A stretch of 64,000 bases of DNA, from the NCBI RefSeq assembly GCF_009735645.1, contig NZ_CP032550.1, positions 2,108,001-2,172,000 on the forward strand, read 5' to 3'. This document shows positions 16,782 to 25,616 of the stretch, in pieces. This stretch comes from Microbacterium oryzae (lineage in GTDB: Bacteria > Actinomycetota > Actinomycetes > Actinomycetales > Microbacteriaceae). The notes below the pieces were generated by a model, which did not search any database, was not told where the DNA came from, and saw only the letters and a program-made list of their open reading frames with translations. How positions within the stretch are numbered: the stretch's first letter is position 1; each line of letters starts with the position of its first letter. Both the position numbers and the translations under genes were made by a program.

Positions 16782-17492
16782 ATGCCCCGATCCAGCTTCC
16801 CCGGCGGGACCTCCGTCAGCCTGCTCGACATCTACGCGGATGCGGCCCCGGACGGCGTCTGCGGCGGCAGCCCGCATATGCACCTCGTCTCCACCGAGGC
16901 GTACATCGTCGTGGCGGGGCGGGGCGCGCTCCAGACCATCGACGCGTCGGGCTTCCAGGAGACTCCGCTGACGGAGGGCGTCGTGGTCTGGTTCACGCCC
17001 GGCACCATCCACCGCGCCGTGAACCACGGCGGCCTCCGCGTGGCGGTGCTCATGAGCAACGCCGGACTGCCGGAGGCGGGCGACGCGGTCCTCACCTTCC
17101 CCGCCGACGTCCTCGCCGACCCCGAAGCGTATGCGCGGGCGGCGGACCTCGGCGCCCCCGAGGGGCGGGGCGAGCGCGCAGCCCGACGCCGCGACCTGGC
17201 GGCGGCCGGCTTCGCCGACCTGCGGATGGCCGTGGAAGCGGGAGACGGATCCGCACTGGCGGCCTTCCATGAGCAGGCGGGCCGACTGGTGCGGGAGCGG
17301 TCGAAGGGGTGGGGCGAGCTCGTCGCCGAGGGTCCGCTCGCCCTGGCGCAGCAGAGCCTCGATCTCGTCCGCGCCGTCGAGGACGGCGACGCCCGCCATC
17401 TGTCGGAGGCGCGGGTGCGATCCGCATCGACGCCCGCCGAGCCCGGCTACGGCATGTGCGGGCGGTTGCGCCCGTTCGACGTCTCCGACTGA
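16782..17492 (+). CDS. cupin-domain protein
   Basis: 236 residues. The N-terminal ~110 residues form a cupin barrel: GGSPHMHLVSTEAYIVVAGRG gives motif 1 (HxH ... E ... G) and PGTIHRAVNHGG the histidine of motif 2. This gives a plausible metal site, so a dioxygenase, isomerase or sugar/ligand sensor role is possible. The C-terminal half is helical (ERAARRRDLAAAGFADLRMAVEAGD) and not recognised. A perfect AGGAGG lies 7 nt before the ATG. It precedes the SMC operon by 105 bp, which contains its own GAGAAT hexamer (17524-17529), so it is probably a separate unit. Confidence 0.78.
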   Translation: MPRSSFPGGTSVSLLDIYADAAPDGVCGGSPHMHLVSTEAYIVVAGRGALQTIDASGFQETPLTEGVVVWFTPGTIHRAVNHGGLRVAVLMSNAGLPEAGDAVLTFPADVLADPEAYARAADLGAPEGRGERAARRRDLAAAGFADLRMAVEAGDGSALAAFHEQAGRLVRERSKGWGELVAEGPLALAQQSLDLVRAVEDGDARHLSEARVRSASTPAEPGYGMCGRLRPFDVSD

Positions 17493-17597
17493 GCCCGCTC
17501 TCGGGGGCCCGGGCGCTCCCCGTGAGAGAATCGAGGGTTGCCGCACCCGCGGCGAGCGCCCGGGACCGGGCGCGGCGAGAGGATCGGAGCGGCCGAC

Positions 17598-19085
17598 GTG
17601 AGCGGAGTCCCCCGGGATGTCGCGCGCCTCACGGAGGCGCGCGAGGGTGCCGCCCTCGGACTCGTCCGCAGCCGCTGGGCGCCGCTCATCATCGCGGTGT
17701 TCCACGCCTCCTTCTCGCAGGAGGTGAAGCGGGTCCGCGCGGAGCGCCTGCACGTGCAGGTCGACACCTATCTGCACGAGCTGCGCGACGCGGGCTTCGA
17801 GGTGCCGGCGCAGGAGGAGGGCCGCGCGCTCTGCCTCTCGTGGATGCGCAGCCAATGGCTCCGACGCGTCCCCCTCGACGACGGCGGCGAGGCGTACGAG
17901 CTCACCTCGCACGCGCTGGCTGCCATGCGCATGCACAGCGAGCTCTACCGCGAACGCGCGCTCCTCAGCGAATCGCGGCTCACGACCATCCTCGACGCGG
18001 TGCGCCGCTGGGCGACCGAGGCGAACCCCGACGAGACCGCCCGAGTCGCGGCGCTCGACGCGGAGATCGCGCGCCTCTCGGCTGAACGGGATCGGCTGGT
18101 CTCGGGCGGCGAGGTGGCCGTCGCCGATGACGAGCGCATGCTCGGGGGATACACCGACCTGGTCGAACTCCTCGACCAGCTCCCCGGCGACTTCCGTCGC
18201 GTCGAGGAGGCGCTGGACGCCATCCACGATCAGATGGTGCGCGACTTCCGCGCCGAGGAGCGCCCCAAGGGAGAGGTGCTCGCGGACTACCTCGCGGCCA
18301 GCACCCGGCTGGCATCGCAGACGCGCGAGGGACGGGCCTTCCAGGGCGCCCTCACGGTCCTCGGCGATGAGGAGCTCCTCGCGACGTTCCGCGAGGACCT
18401 CCGCGCGATCATGACGCATCCGTTCGCACGCGACCTGTCTGCGGAGGACCGCGCCGCCTTCGTGAACGCCGACGCCGTGCTGCGGCGCGGCCTCCGCGAC
18501 GTGCAGACCCGGCAGCAGCGCGCCTCGCAGTCGCTCGCGGAGTACCTCGCCGCATACGACTCCATGCAGGAGCGCGAGCTCACCCGCACGCTGCGGCGCG
18601 TGGAGCAGGAGCTCGCGGTGTGGATGGAGACCGCCCGCGCGCGCGACACCGTCCCGCTGCCGTGGATGCCCGCGCGCCTGGAGATGGAGCACCTGCGCAC
18701 GCGCTTCCACGACCCGAGTCGCGAGCGGCCGGCTCCGCCGCTCGAGGACGTCTCGGCGCAGGCGCCCGCGCCGCCGTCGCTCGACGACGTGCGCCGACAG
18801 GGCGGGCCGCTCCTCGGCGAGGTGCGACAGGCGCTCACCTCGGCGGCCGCTCGCGGCGCGGCGACGCTGTCGGAGGCGTTCAACGCGCTCCCCGACGACC
18901 TGCGCCGCCCCGTCGAGGTCTTCGGCGTCGCGCACCTCGCGGCCGAGCACGGCCTCCCCGCAGGGCTGGCGGACGATGGCGGGGTCGTCCGGACGATCCG
19001 CCCCGACGGCACCGTGCGCGCCTTCGCGCTCCCCGCCCTGCAGCCCCCGACCGAGACACCAGGAGACGGCCATGACGACGCCTGA
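17598..19085 (+). CDS. jetA: JetA/MksF-like kleisin subunit (DUF3375)
   Basis: 495 residues of the DUF3375 family, the kleisin-like subunit of Wadjet (JetA) and MksBEF (MksF) SMC complexes. The N-terminus (ALGLVRSRWAPLIIAVFHASF) and the long helical middle region (ESRLTTILDAVRRWATEANPDETARVAALDAEIARLSAERDRLV) are typical of the winged-helix plus coiled-coil layout. The kleisin bridges the two SMC heads and recruits the MksE-like subunits. GTG 17598 is preceded by GGAG 8 nt upstream. Its last 14 nt overlap the next gene. The whole operon runs jetA-jetB-jetC-FUSC with overlapping ends. Confidence 0.88.
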   Translation: MSGVPRDVARLTEAREGAALGLVRSRWAPLIIAVFHASFSQEVKRVRAERLHVQVDTYLHELRDAGFEVPAQEEGRALCLSWMRSQWLRRVPLDDGGEAYELTSHALAAMRMHSELYRERALLSESRLTTILDAVRRWATEANPDETARVAALDAEIARLSAERDRLVSGGEVAVADDERMLGGYTDLVELLDQLPGDFRRVEEALDAIHDQMVRDFRAEERPKGEVLADYLAASTRLASQTREGRAFQGALTVLGDEELLATFREDLRAIMTHPFARDLSAEDRAAFVNADAVLRRGLRDVQTRQQRASQSLAEYLAAYDSMQERELTRTLRRVEQELAVWMETARARDTVPLPWMPARLEMEHLRTRFHDPSRERPAPPLEDVSAQAPAPPSLDDVRRQGGPLLGEVRQALTSAAARGAATLSEAFNALPDDLRRPVEVFGVAHLAAEHGLPAGLADDGGVVRTIRPDGTVRAFALPALQPPTETPGDGHDDA

Positions 19086-19851
19086 CCACGGCTCCGCTGA
19101 CCACGACTCCACGGAGAACGCCTTCGCCGACGACGCCTTCACGGTCGCCGACCCGATCGAGGACGCGCCCGACGACACCCGGCTGTCGCTCTTCGAAGGC
19201 GACGAGGGCATGCTGACGCTCGAGCAGCGCCGGTGCCTCGTCGTCGTGCTGAAGCACCAGATCATCACCGACGACCGCGACGAGTGGCCTGTGCTCGTCC
19301 GCGACGCGCGGCTCATCCGCAGCCGGCTCAACGACCTCTTCCTCGACCTCGTGATCGACCGAGACCGCGGAGTCGCCTACAAGGTGCAGATCCGCTCCGG
19401 CGCGTCGGGCTACGTGCCCCCGCTTCTGCGCGACACCGCCTACACGCGCGAGGAGACGGTCCTCCTCGCCCACCTGCGGCAGCGCCATCTCGCCGAGCGC
19501 GGCAGCGGCCATCCGCACGCGCACATCGATCGCGACGACTGCCTCGCGGCGGTGGCCCAGTTCCGCCCGGCGACCGCGACCGACCGCTCGGGCGACGAGA
19601 AGAAGGCGGGCGCCGCCGTCGACGCCCTCGTCAAGGCCGGCATCCTCGTGAAGGCCGACGGCGACGACCGCTTCCTCATCTCCCCCGTGATCGAGACGCT
19701 GCTGCCGATCGACCGGCTCCGGGTCATCCAGGAGTGGCTGGCCGAGCAGAACCGGCCGGAGAACGCGCGGCGACGACGCGACGAGACGCTGCCCGATGAG
19801 CCGGACGACGCCCTGCCGGACGACGACGACGACGAGGAGGACGCCGCGTGA
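19072..19851 (+). CDS. jetB: JetB/MksE-like subunit (DUF4194)
   Basis: 259 residues. The DUF4194 core is recognisable: LSLFEGDEGMLTLEQRRCLVVVLKHQIITDDRDEWPVLV followed by RSRLNDLFLDLVIDRDRGVAYKVQI, a winged-helix protein that binds the kleisin as a dimer in MukBEF-like complexes. Acidic low-complexity tails occur at both ends (DDTRLS upstream, DDDDDEED at the C-terminus). AGGAGA lies 7 nt before the ATG; the gene starts inside the end of jetA and ends with a GTGA overlap with jetC, implying coupled translation and fixed stoichiometry. Confidence 0.88.
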   Translation: MTTPDHGSADHDSTENAFADDAFTVADPIEDAPDDTRLSLFEGDEGMLTLEQRRCLVVVLKHQIITDDRDEWPVLVRDARLIRSRLNDLFLDLVIDRDRGVAYKVQIRSGASGYVPPLLRDTAYTREETVLLAHLRQRHLAERGSGHPHAHIDRDDCLAAVAQFRPATATDRSGDEKKAGAAVDALVKAGILVKADGDDRFLISPVIETLLPIDRLRVIQEWLAEQNRPENARRRRDETLPDEPDDALPDDDDDEEDAA

Positions 19852-22800
19852 GCGACCTGTTGATCGCCGGCTACGACGACGAGACCGCCCAGTGGCGCGC
19901 CAGCCACCTGCAGGTGCTCAACTGGGGCGGCTTCCACGGCCACCACCGCGTCGACTTCGACCGCGACGCCACCCTCATCTCCGGCGGCTCCGGCACGGGC
20001 AAGAGCACCCTGCTCGACGCGTACATCGCGCTCATGATGCCCGCCACGGTGCCGTTCAACGGCGCCTCGAACGACGCCACCATCGGCCGCGCCCGCGGCG
20101 CCGACCAGCGCAACGTGCTGACGTACCTGCGCGGCAAGCGCGACAGCGTGCGCGACGTCGAGCGCGTGCTGCGCGGCGACGGCGCGAGCGTCTGGGGCAT
20201 CATCTCGATGACGTTCGTCGACGGCTCCGGCCGCCGGTACACGGCGCTGCGCACCTACTTCGCCCCGGCGGGAGCGCAGCGGAGCACCGAGGTGCGCTCG
20301 CGGCACCTCACCCTCGAAGGCGACGTGCACCTCCCCGACCTGGCCGAGTTCGCGGACGGCCGCTTCGACCCGCGCGCGATGCGGGCGCGGCTCTCGACGC
20401 TGCGCTACCACGAGACCACCCAGGACTTCCTCGCGGCGGTCGCCGCGCGCCTGGGGATCGGCGAGGGCGGCAACAGCGACAACGCCCTGCGCCTCCTCTC
20501 CCGCATCCAGGCGGGGCACCAGGTGCGCACGGTCGACCGGCTCTACAAGGAGATGGTGCTGGAGGAGCCGCCCACGTACGCGGCGGCGGACGCGGTGCTC
20601 GCGCAGTTCCAGGCCCTCAAGCAGAGCCACGAGAGCCTCGCCGCCGACGAGGCCAAGGAGCGCATGCTCGCCGACATCGGGCAGCTGCACGAGGAGTACG
20701 AGAGCGCGCGCGGACGCGTCGCCCGCCTCGACCGCTACGGCCTCCTGCACGCCGACGAGGCATCGCCGTTCCGTCGCTGGGCGGCGGAGGCGGAGCACCG
20801 CCTGCTGGTCGAGGCCGAGGAGGCGAACAAGGCCGCCCGGGAGACGCAGAAGGAGGCGCTCGCCGTCGCGCGCGCGGCGGAGACCGCCCTCGCCGTCGAG
20901 GTCGAGGACCTCAAGGAGCAGCGCGCGCAGAACGGCGGCGACCTGCTCGCACGCCTCGACGCGCGCCTCGCGGATGGCCGTGCGCGCGTCGCGCGGGTCG
21001 CCGACGCCCGGCGCACCCTCGAGGAGCGCGTGGCCGCCCTCGACGTGGACCTCACGTCAGCCGATGCGCTGCGCGCGGCGCAGGATGGCGCGGCATCCTT
21101 CCTCGCGGAGGTCGACGACCGGCTCGCGGAGCTGAAGCGCCGGCGCGACGAGGACGTGCTCGCGGTCGGAGATCTCACGCGCAAGCGCCGTGGCGACCTC
21201 GCGGAGCTGGAGTCGCTGCGCGGCCGCGACAGCCTCGTGCCCGACGCCTACGACCGCATCCGGCGCGACATCGCCGAGGCCTGCGGCATCGACGCCGCCG
21301 ACCTGCCGTTCGCCGCCGAGCTCATCGACGTGCACCCCGATCACGAGGCCTGGCGCCACGCGGCGGAGGTCACGCTCTCGGGCATCGGGATGACCCTCCT
21401 CATGGACGCGCGTCGGCAGCCGCAGATCCGCGAGGCGATCGAGTCGCTGCGGATCGGCCGGCGCATCCGCTTCGACGGCGTCGACCTCGCCGAGCGCGCG
21501 GAGACCCCGGCGGATCCGCGCTGGATCTCCGGCCGCCTCGTCTTCAAGGACTCCCCCTTCACCGACTGGGTGAAGCGCCGGGTCGTCGCGAGCGACCACC
21601 TCTGCGTCGACGGCCCGAGCGAGCTGGGCGGCGACGAGCCGAAGGTCACCGTGAACGGCCAGACCTCGCACGGTCGCCGCGGCGCCCACGGCCGCGACCC
21701 GCGCGAGCGCTCGATCCTCGGCTTCTCCAACGAGACGCGCCGCGCCGAGATCGAGGGCGAGATCGAGGCCGCCACCGCGCGGATCGCCGAGCACGAGGAG
21801 GCGCGAGCCCGGCACGAGCGCGAAGCGGACGAGGTGCAGCGCCTCGCCGAAGCCTGCCGACGCGTGCAGGACGTGGAGTGGGCGTCGATCGACGTCGCGG
21901 CCGTCGAGCGCGAGGTGAGCGACCTCGCGGAGCAGCGCGCGGCCATCCTCGACCGGTCGGACCTGCTGGGCGAGCTCGACGCGCGCCTCGTCGACGCGGC
22001 GGAGCGGCTCGAGGCGGCCCGCAGCGAGCGCTACCGCCGCGCGGCGGATCTCGAGGACCTGGAGCGGGTGTGGGGCGGCATCGTCGATCGGCAGGACGCC
22101 GTCGCCGCCGAGCGCGACCGTCTCGACGTCGTCCTGACCGACGAGGACGCCGCGCACCTGGACGCGGAGCTGCGGCGCATCGAGCCCGACGTCACGGCCG
22201 AGCGATTCGCGAAGACCCTCCCCCGCCTCATCGACGAGCTGCAGCTCGACGTGCGGCGCGCCCACGCCACGCTCGACGCCGCCGCCGCATCGCTCGAGCG
22301 CATCTTCGCCGCCTACAGCGAGAAGTGGCCCGACCCGAACCGCGGGACGACCGTGGAGGCGTACGACGAGTTCGCCGCGATCCACGAGGAGATCGCCCAC
22401 CACGGCCTCTCGCAGCACCGGCTCGAGTTCCGCCGTCACCTGCAGGAGGTCAGCACCATGGACCTCAAGATGCTGAGCGACTCGTTCGGCCACGCGCTGC
22501 TGAGCATCGAGGAGCGCCTCGAGCCGGTGAACGACATCCTCCGCGACCTCCCGTTCGCGTCCGACGACGACCGGCTCCGCATCGAGATGCGCCACCTCCA
22601 TCCGGAGCGCATCGAGACCATCCGCACGCAGCTGAAGGAGCTGTCGGCGGAGGTCACCGGCGAGTGGACGGCGGAGGAAGCCGACCGGCGCTTCGCCCGG
22701 CTGCAGGAGTTCATCGACCTCATCGACGCCTCGACCGCCAACCCGCGCCGCGACGAGGTGCTCGACGTGCGCCGCCACATCGAGATCACCGCGAGCCGCA

Positions 22801-23168
22801 TCGACGCCGACGGGCGCGAGGTCAGCACCTACTCGACGCTCGGCGACAAGTCGGGGGGCGAGTCTCAGGAGCTCGTGGCGTTCATCGTCGGGGCGGCCCT
22901 GCGCTACCAGCTGGGCGACCAGACCCGCTCCTGGCCGCGCTTCGCGCCGGTCTTCCTCGACGAGGGATTCGTGAAGGCCGACAGCGCGTTCACGGGGCGG
23001 GCCATCCGCGCCTGGCTGGGGCTCGGCTTCCAGATCGTCGTCGTCGCGCCGCTCGACAAGGTCAACACGCTCGAGCCGCACATGGGTCTCAACCTCTCCG
23101 TGACGAAGAACGAGGCGGGGTACTCCTTCGTCACGCCCTTCCGCGACGCCGACGACAGCGCGGCATGA
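19848..23168 (+). CDS. jetC: JetC/MksB-like SMC ATPase
   Basis: 1106 residues, MukB-like SMC ATPase. The N-terminal head has Walker A GGSGTGKST at about residues 46-54; two long coiled-coil arms (about 270-500 and 640-830) flank a hinge region; the C-terminal head holds the ABC signature in LGDKSGGESQ (about 1000) and Walker B VFLDEGFVKAD (about 1033). In Wadjet and MksBEF this motor extrudes DNA loops; Wadjet then cleaves small circular plasmids through JetD. The GTG overlaps the stop of jetB, and the final codons overlap the ATG of the FUSC gene (ATGA). All ATPase motifs look intact, so the complex should be an active loop extruder. Confidence 0.92.
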   Translation: MSDLLIAGYDDETAQWRASHLQVLNWGGFHGHHRVDFDRDATLISGGSGTGKSTLLDAYIALMMPATVPFNGASNDATIGRARGADQRNVLTYLRGKRDSVRDVERVLRGDGASVWGIISMTFVDGSGRRYTALRTYFAPAGAQRSTEVRSRHLTLEGDVHLPDLAEFADGRFDPRAMRARLSTLRYHETTQDFLAAVAARLGIGEGGNSDNALRLLSRIQAGHQVRTVDRLYKEMVLEEPPTYAAADAVLAQFQALKQSHESLAADEAKERMLADIGQLHEEYESARGRVARLDRYGLLHADEASPFRRWAAEAEHRLLVEAEEANKAARETQKEALAVARAAETALAVEVEDLKEQRAQNGGDLLARLDARLADGRARVARVADARRTLEERVAALDVDLTSADALRAAQDGAASFLAEVDDRLAELKRRRDEDVLAVGDLTRKRRGDLAELESLRGRDSLVPDAYDRIRRDIAEACGIDAADLPFAAELIDVHPDHEAWRHAAEVTLSGIGMTLLMDARRQPQIREAIESLRIGRRIRFDGVDLAERAETPADPRWISGRLVFKDSPFTDWVKRRVVASDHLCVDGPSELGGDEPKVTVNGQTSHGRRGAHGRDPRERSILGFSNETRRAEIEGEIEAATARIAEHEEARARHEREADEVQRLAEACRRVQDVEWASIDVAAVEREVSDLAEQRAAILDRSDLLGELDARLVDAAERLEAARSERYRRAADLEDLERVWGGIVDRQDAVAAERDRLDVVLTDEDAAHLDAELRRIEPDVTAERFAKTLPRLIDELQLDVRRAHATLDAAAASLERIFAAYSEKWPDPNRGTTVEAYDEFAAIHEEIAHHGLSQHRLEFRRHLQEVSTMDLKMLSDSFGHALLSIEERLEPVNDILRDLPFASDDDRLRIEMRHLHPERIETIRTQLKELSAEVTGEWTAEEADRRFARLQEFIDLIDASTANPRRDEVLDVRRHIEITASRIDADGREVSTYSTLGDKSGGESQELVAFIVGAALRYQLGDQTRSWPRFAPVFLDEGFVKADSAFTGRAIRAWLGLGFQIVVVAPLDKVNTLEPHMGLNLSVTKNEAGYSFVTPFRDADDSAA

Positions 23169-24226
23169 TGGGGTCGTTCCTGCGAGACTTCCTCCGCATC
23201 CATCCCGCGCGCGGGGAATGGACCGTGGCCATCCGCGCCGCACTGTCGGTGCTGCTGCCGCTGCTCGCGCTCTGGGCGACCGGGCGGCTGGAGTGGGCGA
23301 TGTACGCGTCGTTCGGCGCGCTGTCGTCGATCTTCGGCCGGACGCTGCCGCTGCCGCAGCGGCTGCGCGCGCAGGGCGAGGCCGGTTTCACGCTCGTCGC
23401 GGCCATCCTGATCGGAGTGACGGTCGCCCTCTCCCCCGTGCGCGAATGGGTGCTGATCCCCGTGGCGGCCGTCTTCGCGACCGGGATGGCCGTGGTCGCG
23501 CATCGACGCAACTGGCACCCGCCCGGGGTGCTCTTTCAGGTCTTCGCACTCGGCGCCTGCGCATCGACCCCGCATGTGGTCGCCGACCTCGCGCCCGCCG
23601 CCCTGGTGTCGATCGCCGCGCTCGCGCTGAGTCTCGCGCTGACGTACCTCACGTCGCTCGCCCGGCACCTCTGGCGCCGCCGGGCGGGCCGCGCGACGCC
23701 GGCATGGCCGCGGCAGACGCCCGCTCCCGGCACCCTGCCGGGCGACGGGCCGGAGTGGCCGCTGCGTCACTACGTCGTCCGGTACGCGGTCGGCATCGCG
23801 CTGGCGGGCGTCCTCGCGACGGCGGTCGGCGTGGGTCATCCGTACTGGGCGATCGTGTCGGTCGTCGTGCCGATGGCCGCGCCGACCGCCGCGGCCCGCA
23901 CGCTGCGCGGCGTGCAGCGCGTCGTCGGCACGCTCGCCGGCGTGCTCGTGACGTGGGTGCTGCTGTCGTTCTCGCCGTCGCCGCTCGCGCTCATCCTCAT
24001 CGTCACGGCGATGCAGGTGGGCGCCGAGCTCTTCGTGGGGCGCAACTACACGGTGTCGCTGCTGTTCATCACGCCGCTGGCGCTCTGCATGGTGCAGCTC
24101 GGCCATCCGCTGCCCGTCGCGCAGCTCGTCTCGGACCGTGCGATCGAGACAGTGCTCGGCGTCGCGGTCGCGCTGGCGCTCACGCTCGTCACCCGCGAGC
24201 GCCGTCAGCGCGGCGACGCGGACTGA
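23165..24226 (+). CDS. FUSC-like membrane protein in the position of jetD
   Basis: 353 residues with two hydrophobic blocks (about 20-165 and 205-350) separated by a hydrophilic linker. The segments WAMYASFGALSSIFGR and YWAIVSVVVPMAAPTAAARTLRGVQRVVGTLAGVLV are diagnostic of FUSC (fusaric acid resistance/YccS/aromatic acid exporter) membrane proteins. Its ATG overlaps the jetC stop as ATGA, so it is translationally coupled to the SMC operon. This is where Wadjet operons normally carry JetD (DUF3322/DUF2220 nuclease); no such nuclease occurs anywhere in the window. A membrane partner for the SMC complex is an inference from coupling alone; simple operon hitch-hiking is the alternative. Confidence 0.85.
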   Translation: MMGSFLRDFLRIHPARGEWTVAIRAALSVLLPLLALWATGRLEWAMYASFGALSSIFGRTLPLPQRLRAQGEAGFTLVAAILIGVTVALSPVREWVLIPVAAVFATGMAVVAHRRNWHPPGVLFQVFALGACASTPHVVADLAPAALVSIAALALSLALTYLTSLARHLWRRRAGRATPAWPRQTPAPGTLPGDGPEWPLRHYVVRYAVGIALAGVLATAVGVGHPYWAIVSVVVPMAAPTAAARTLRGVQRVVGTLAGVLVTWVLLSFSPSPLALILIVTAMQVGAELFVGRNYTVSLLFITPLALCMVQLGHPLPVAQLVSDRAIETVLGVAVALALTLVTRERRQRGDAD

Positions 24227-24244
24227 GAGCAGTCCCTCGCCGGC

Positions 24245-25510
24245 TCAGTCGACGGGGCAGACGGCCTCGTCGGCGACGACCTCGCGGAGCTGCTTGGCGG
24301 TCCACGGCAGGCCGAACTCGGGCTGCTTCTGGCCATCCGCCGCCGGCGTCTTCGAGGCGATCGCCGCCAGCTCCTTGGCCAGCGCGTCGACGAGGTCGGC
24401 GCCGGCGGCGGAGTTGTTGAGTGCGACGGCGACGGTCATGCCGGTCTGGGGGTCGGCGTAGACGCTCGTCAGGTACCCGAGCGATGCGCCCTTCTGCCCG
24501 ATGAGGCTGCCGGCGATGTACGCGCCGCTCACGTAGGAGTCGTCGCCGGCGGGCAGCGCGTGCTGCCACCGGGAGGTCAGCTCGCCGTCGTCGTCCACGG
24601 CGTCCAGCGCGAGGTGCTGGCCGAAGCGCGCGAGGTCGCCGATCGTGCTCGTGGCGCCGGAGTCGGTGAACCCCATGCTCGAGGAGGCGTCGGTGACGTC
24701 CTTCGGCGCCGTGCACGCGGCCTCGCGGTCGTCGCCCGCGGACAGCCATCCGCTCAGGGCGGGGTCGCCGGGCGACACGTCGCGAGGCGCCGGGAGCGAC
24801 GTGCCGCCGAGGTTCAGCTCGTCGACGAGCTGCTTCTCGAACAGGTCGTCGGCGCTCTCGCCGCTGGCGGACTCGAGCGCCATGCCGAGGAGGAGGTAGG
24901 CCGCGTCGGAGTCGCGCACCTCCACGCCCGGACGCTTGCGGTCGGCCATCCCGCCGGCGGCCAGCTCGCGGGGGTTCCACACCCGCAGGGGCGTGGCGGC
25001 GAACTGGGCGGCGAGCCGGTCGCGCCCGTCGCCGAGGCCGGACGTGCCGTCGCACAGCTGCTCGAGGGTGACGTCGGAGAGGCTCCCGACGCTCGTGACC
25101 CACTTCGTCAGCGGGTCGTCGAGCTCGACGGTGCCCTCGTCGGCCATGCGGTGGAGCACGTCGCACGTCATCGCGCGGGTGACCTCGCCGACCCGGAAGC
25201 GCATGTCGGTGGTGACCGGCTCGTCGGAGTCGGGACCGGTCGTGCCGATGCCCTCGACCCAGGCGCCCGCCCACGGGATCCACACCGCGGCCAGAGCGCC
25301 GGGAGCGCCGGCGGCCTTCATGGCGTGATCGACGGCGGACTCGAGCCGCTCGACGGTCTTCTCCGGCAGGTCGGACGACGCGATCGGAACCTCGGAGCCG
25401 GCGACGGCGGCACTCGCCGTGCACCCCGTGGCCATGAGCGCGATCGCGACGGCTCCCGCGAGAGCGGCGCCCGCTCGCCGCAGTCCCGTGCGCACCGTGG
25501 ATGTCAGCAT
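24245..25510 (-). CDS. lipoprotein with degenerate serine beta-lactamase/DD-peptidase fold
   Basis: 421 residues. An N-terminal signal ends in the lipobox MATGC, so export and lipidation are expected. The body follows the class C/esterase-like serine hydrolase layout (MRFRVGEVTRAMTCDVLHRMADEG ... AAYLLLGMALESASG ... MGFTDSGATSTIGDLARFGQHL ... KGASLGYLTSVYADPQTGMTVAVALN). All three catalytic signatures are altered: the position of SxxK reads EVTR, YxN reads DSD, and HxG reads QKG. It is therefore probably a pseudoenzyme that binds peptidoglycan or a partner. A TAGACT -10 and an inverted repeat (25577-25594) lie upstream; a GGGGGG ribosome site precedes the ATG. Confidence 0.82.
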   Translation of the reverse strand: MLTSTVRTGLRRAGAALAGAVAIALMATGCTASAAVAGSEVPIASSDLPEKTVERLESAVDHAMKAAGAPGALAAVWIPWAGAWVEGIGTTGPDSDEPVTTDMRFRVGEVTRAMTCDVLHRMADEGTVELDDPLTKWVTSVGSLSDVTLEQLCDGTSGLGDGRDRLAAQFAATPLRVWNPRELAAGGMADRKRPGVEVRDSDAAYLLLGMALESASGESADDLFEKQLVDELNLGGTSLPAPRDVSPGDPALSGWLSAGDDREAACTAPKDVTDASSSMGFTDSGATSTIGDLARFGQHLALDAVDDDGELTSRWQHALPAGDDSYVSGAYIAGSLIGQKGASLGYLTSVYADPQTGMTVAVALNNSAAGADLVDALAKELAAIASKTPAADGQKQPEFGLPWTAKQLREVVADEAVCPVD

Positions 25511-25576
25511 TCCACAACCCCCCAGTTGCTCTGCGACGAGTCTAGGCGGCGGGTGCGCGCCTTCCGGGGAGGGTTG

Positions 25577-25594
25577 CAGAACCGTGACGTTCTG
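25577..25594 (-). promoter_or_regulatory. CAGAAC-N6-GTTCTG inverted repeat
   Basis: A perfect 6-6-6 inverted repeat lies about 70-85 bp upstream of the lipoprotein start and just beyond the end of the helicase gene. It could be a regulator site for the lipoprotein promoter (its TAGACT lies closer to the gene). Confidence 0.35.
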
Positions 25595-25616
25595 TGTCCC
25601 GGCGCGGCCCGGCAGG

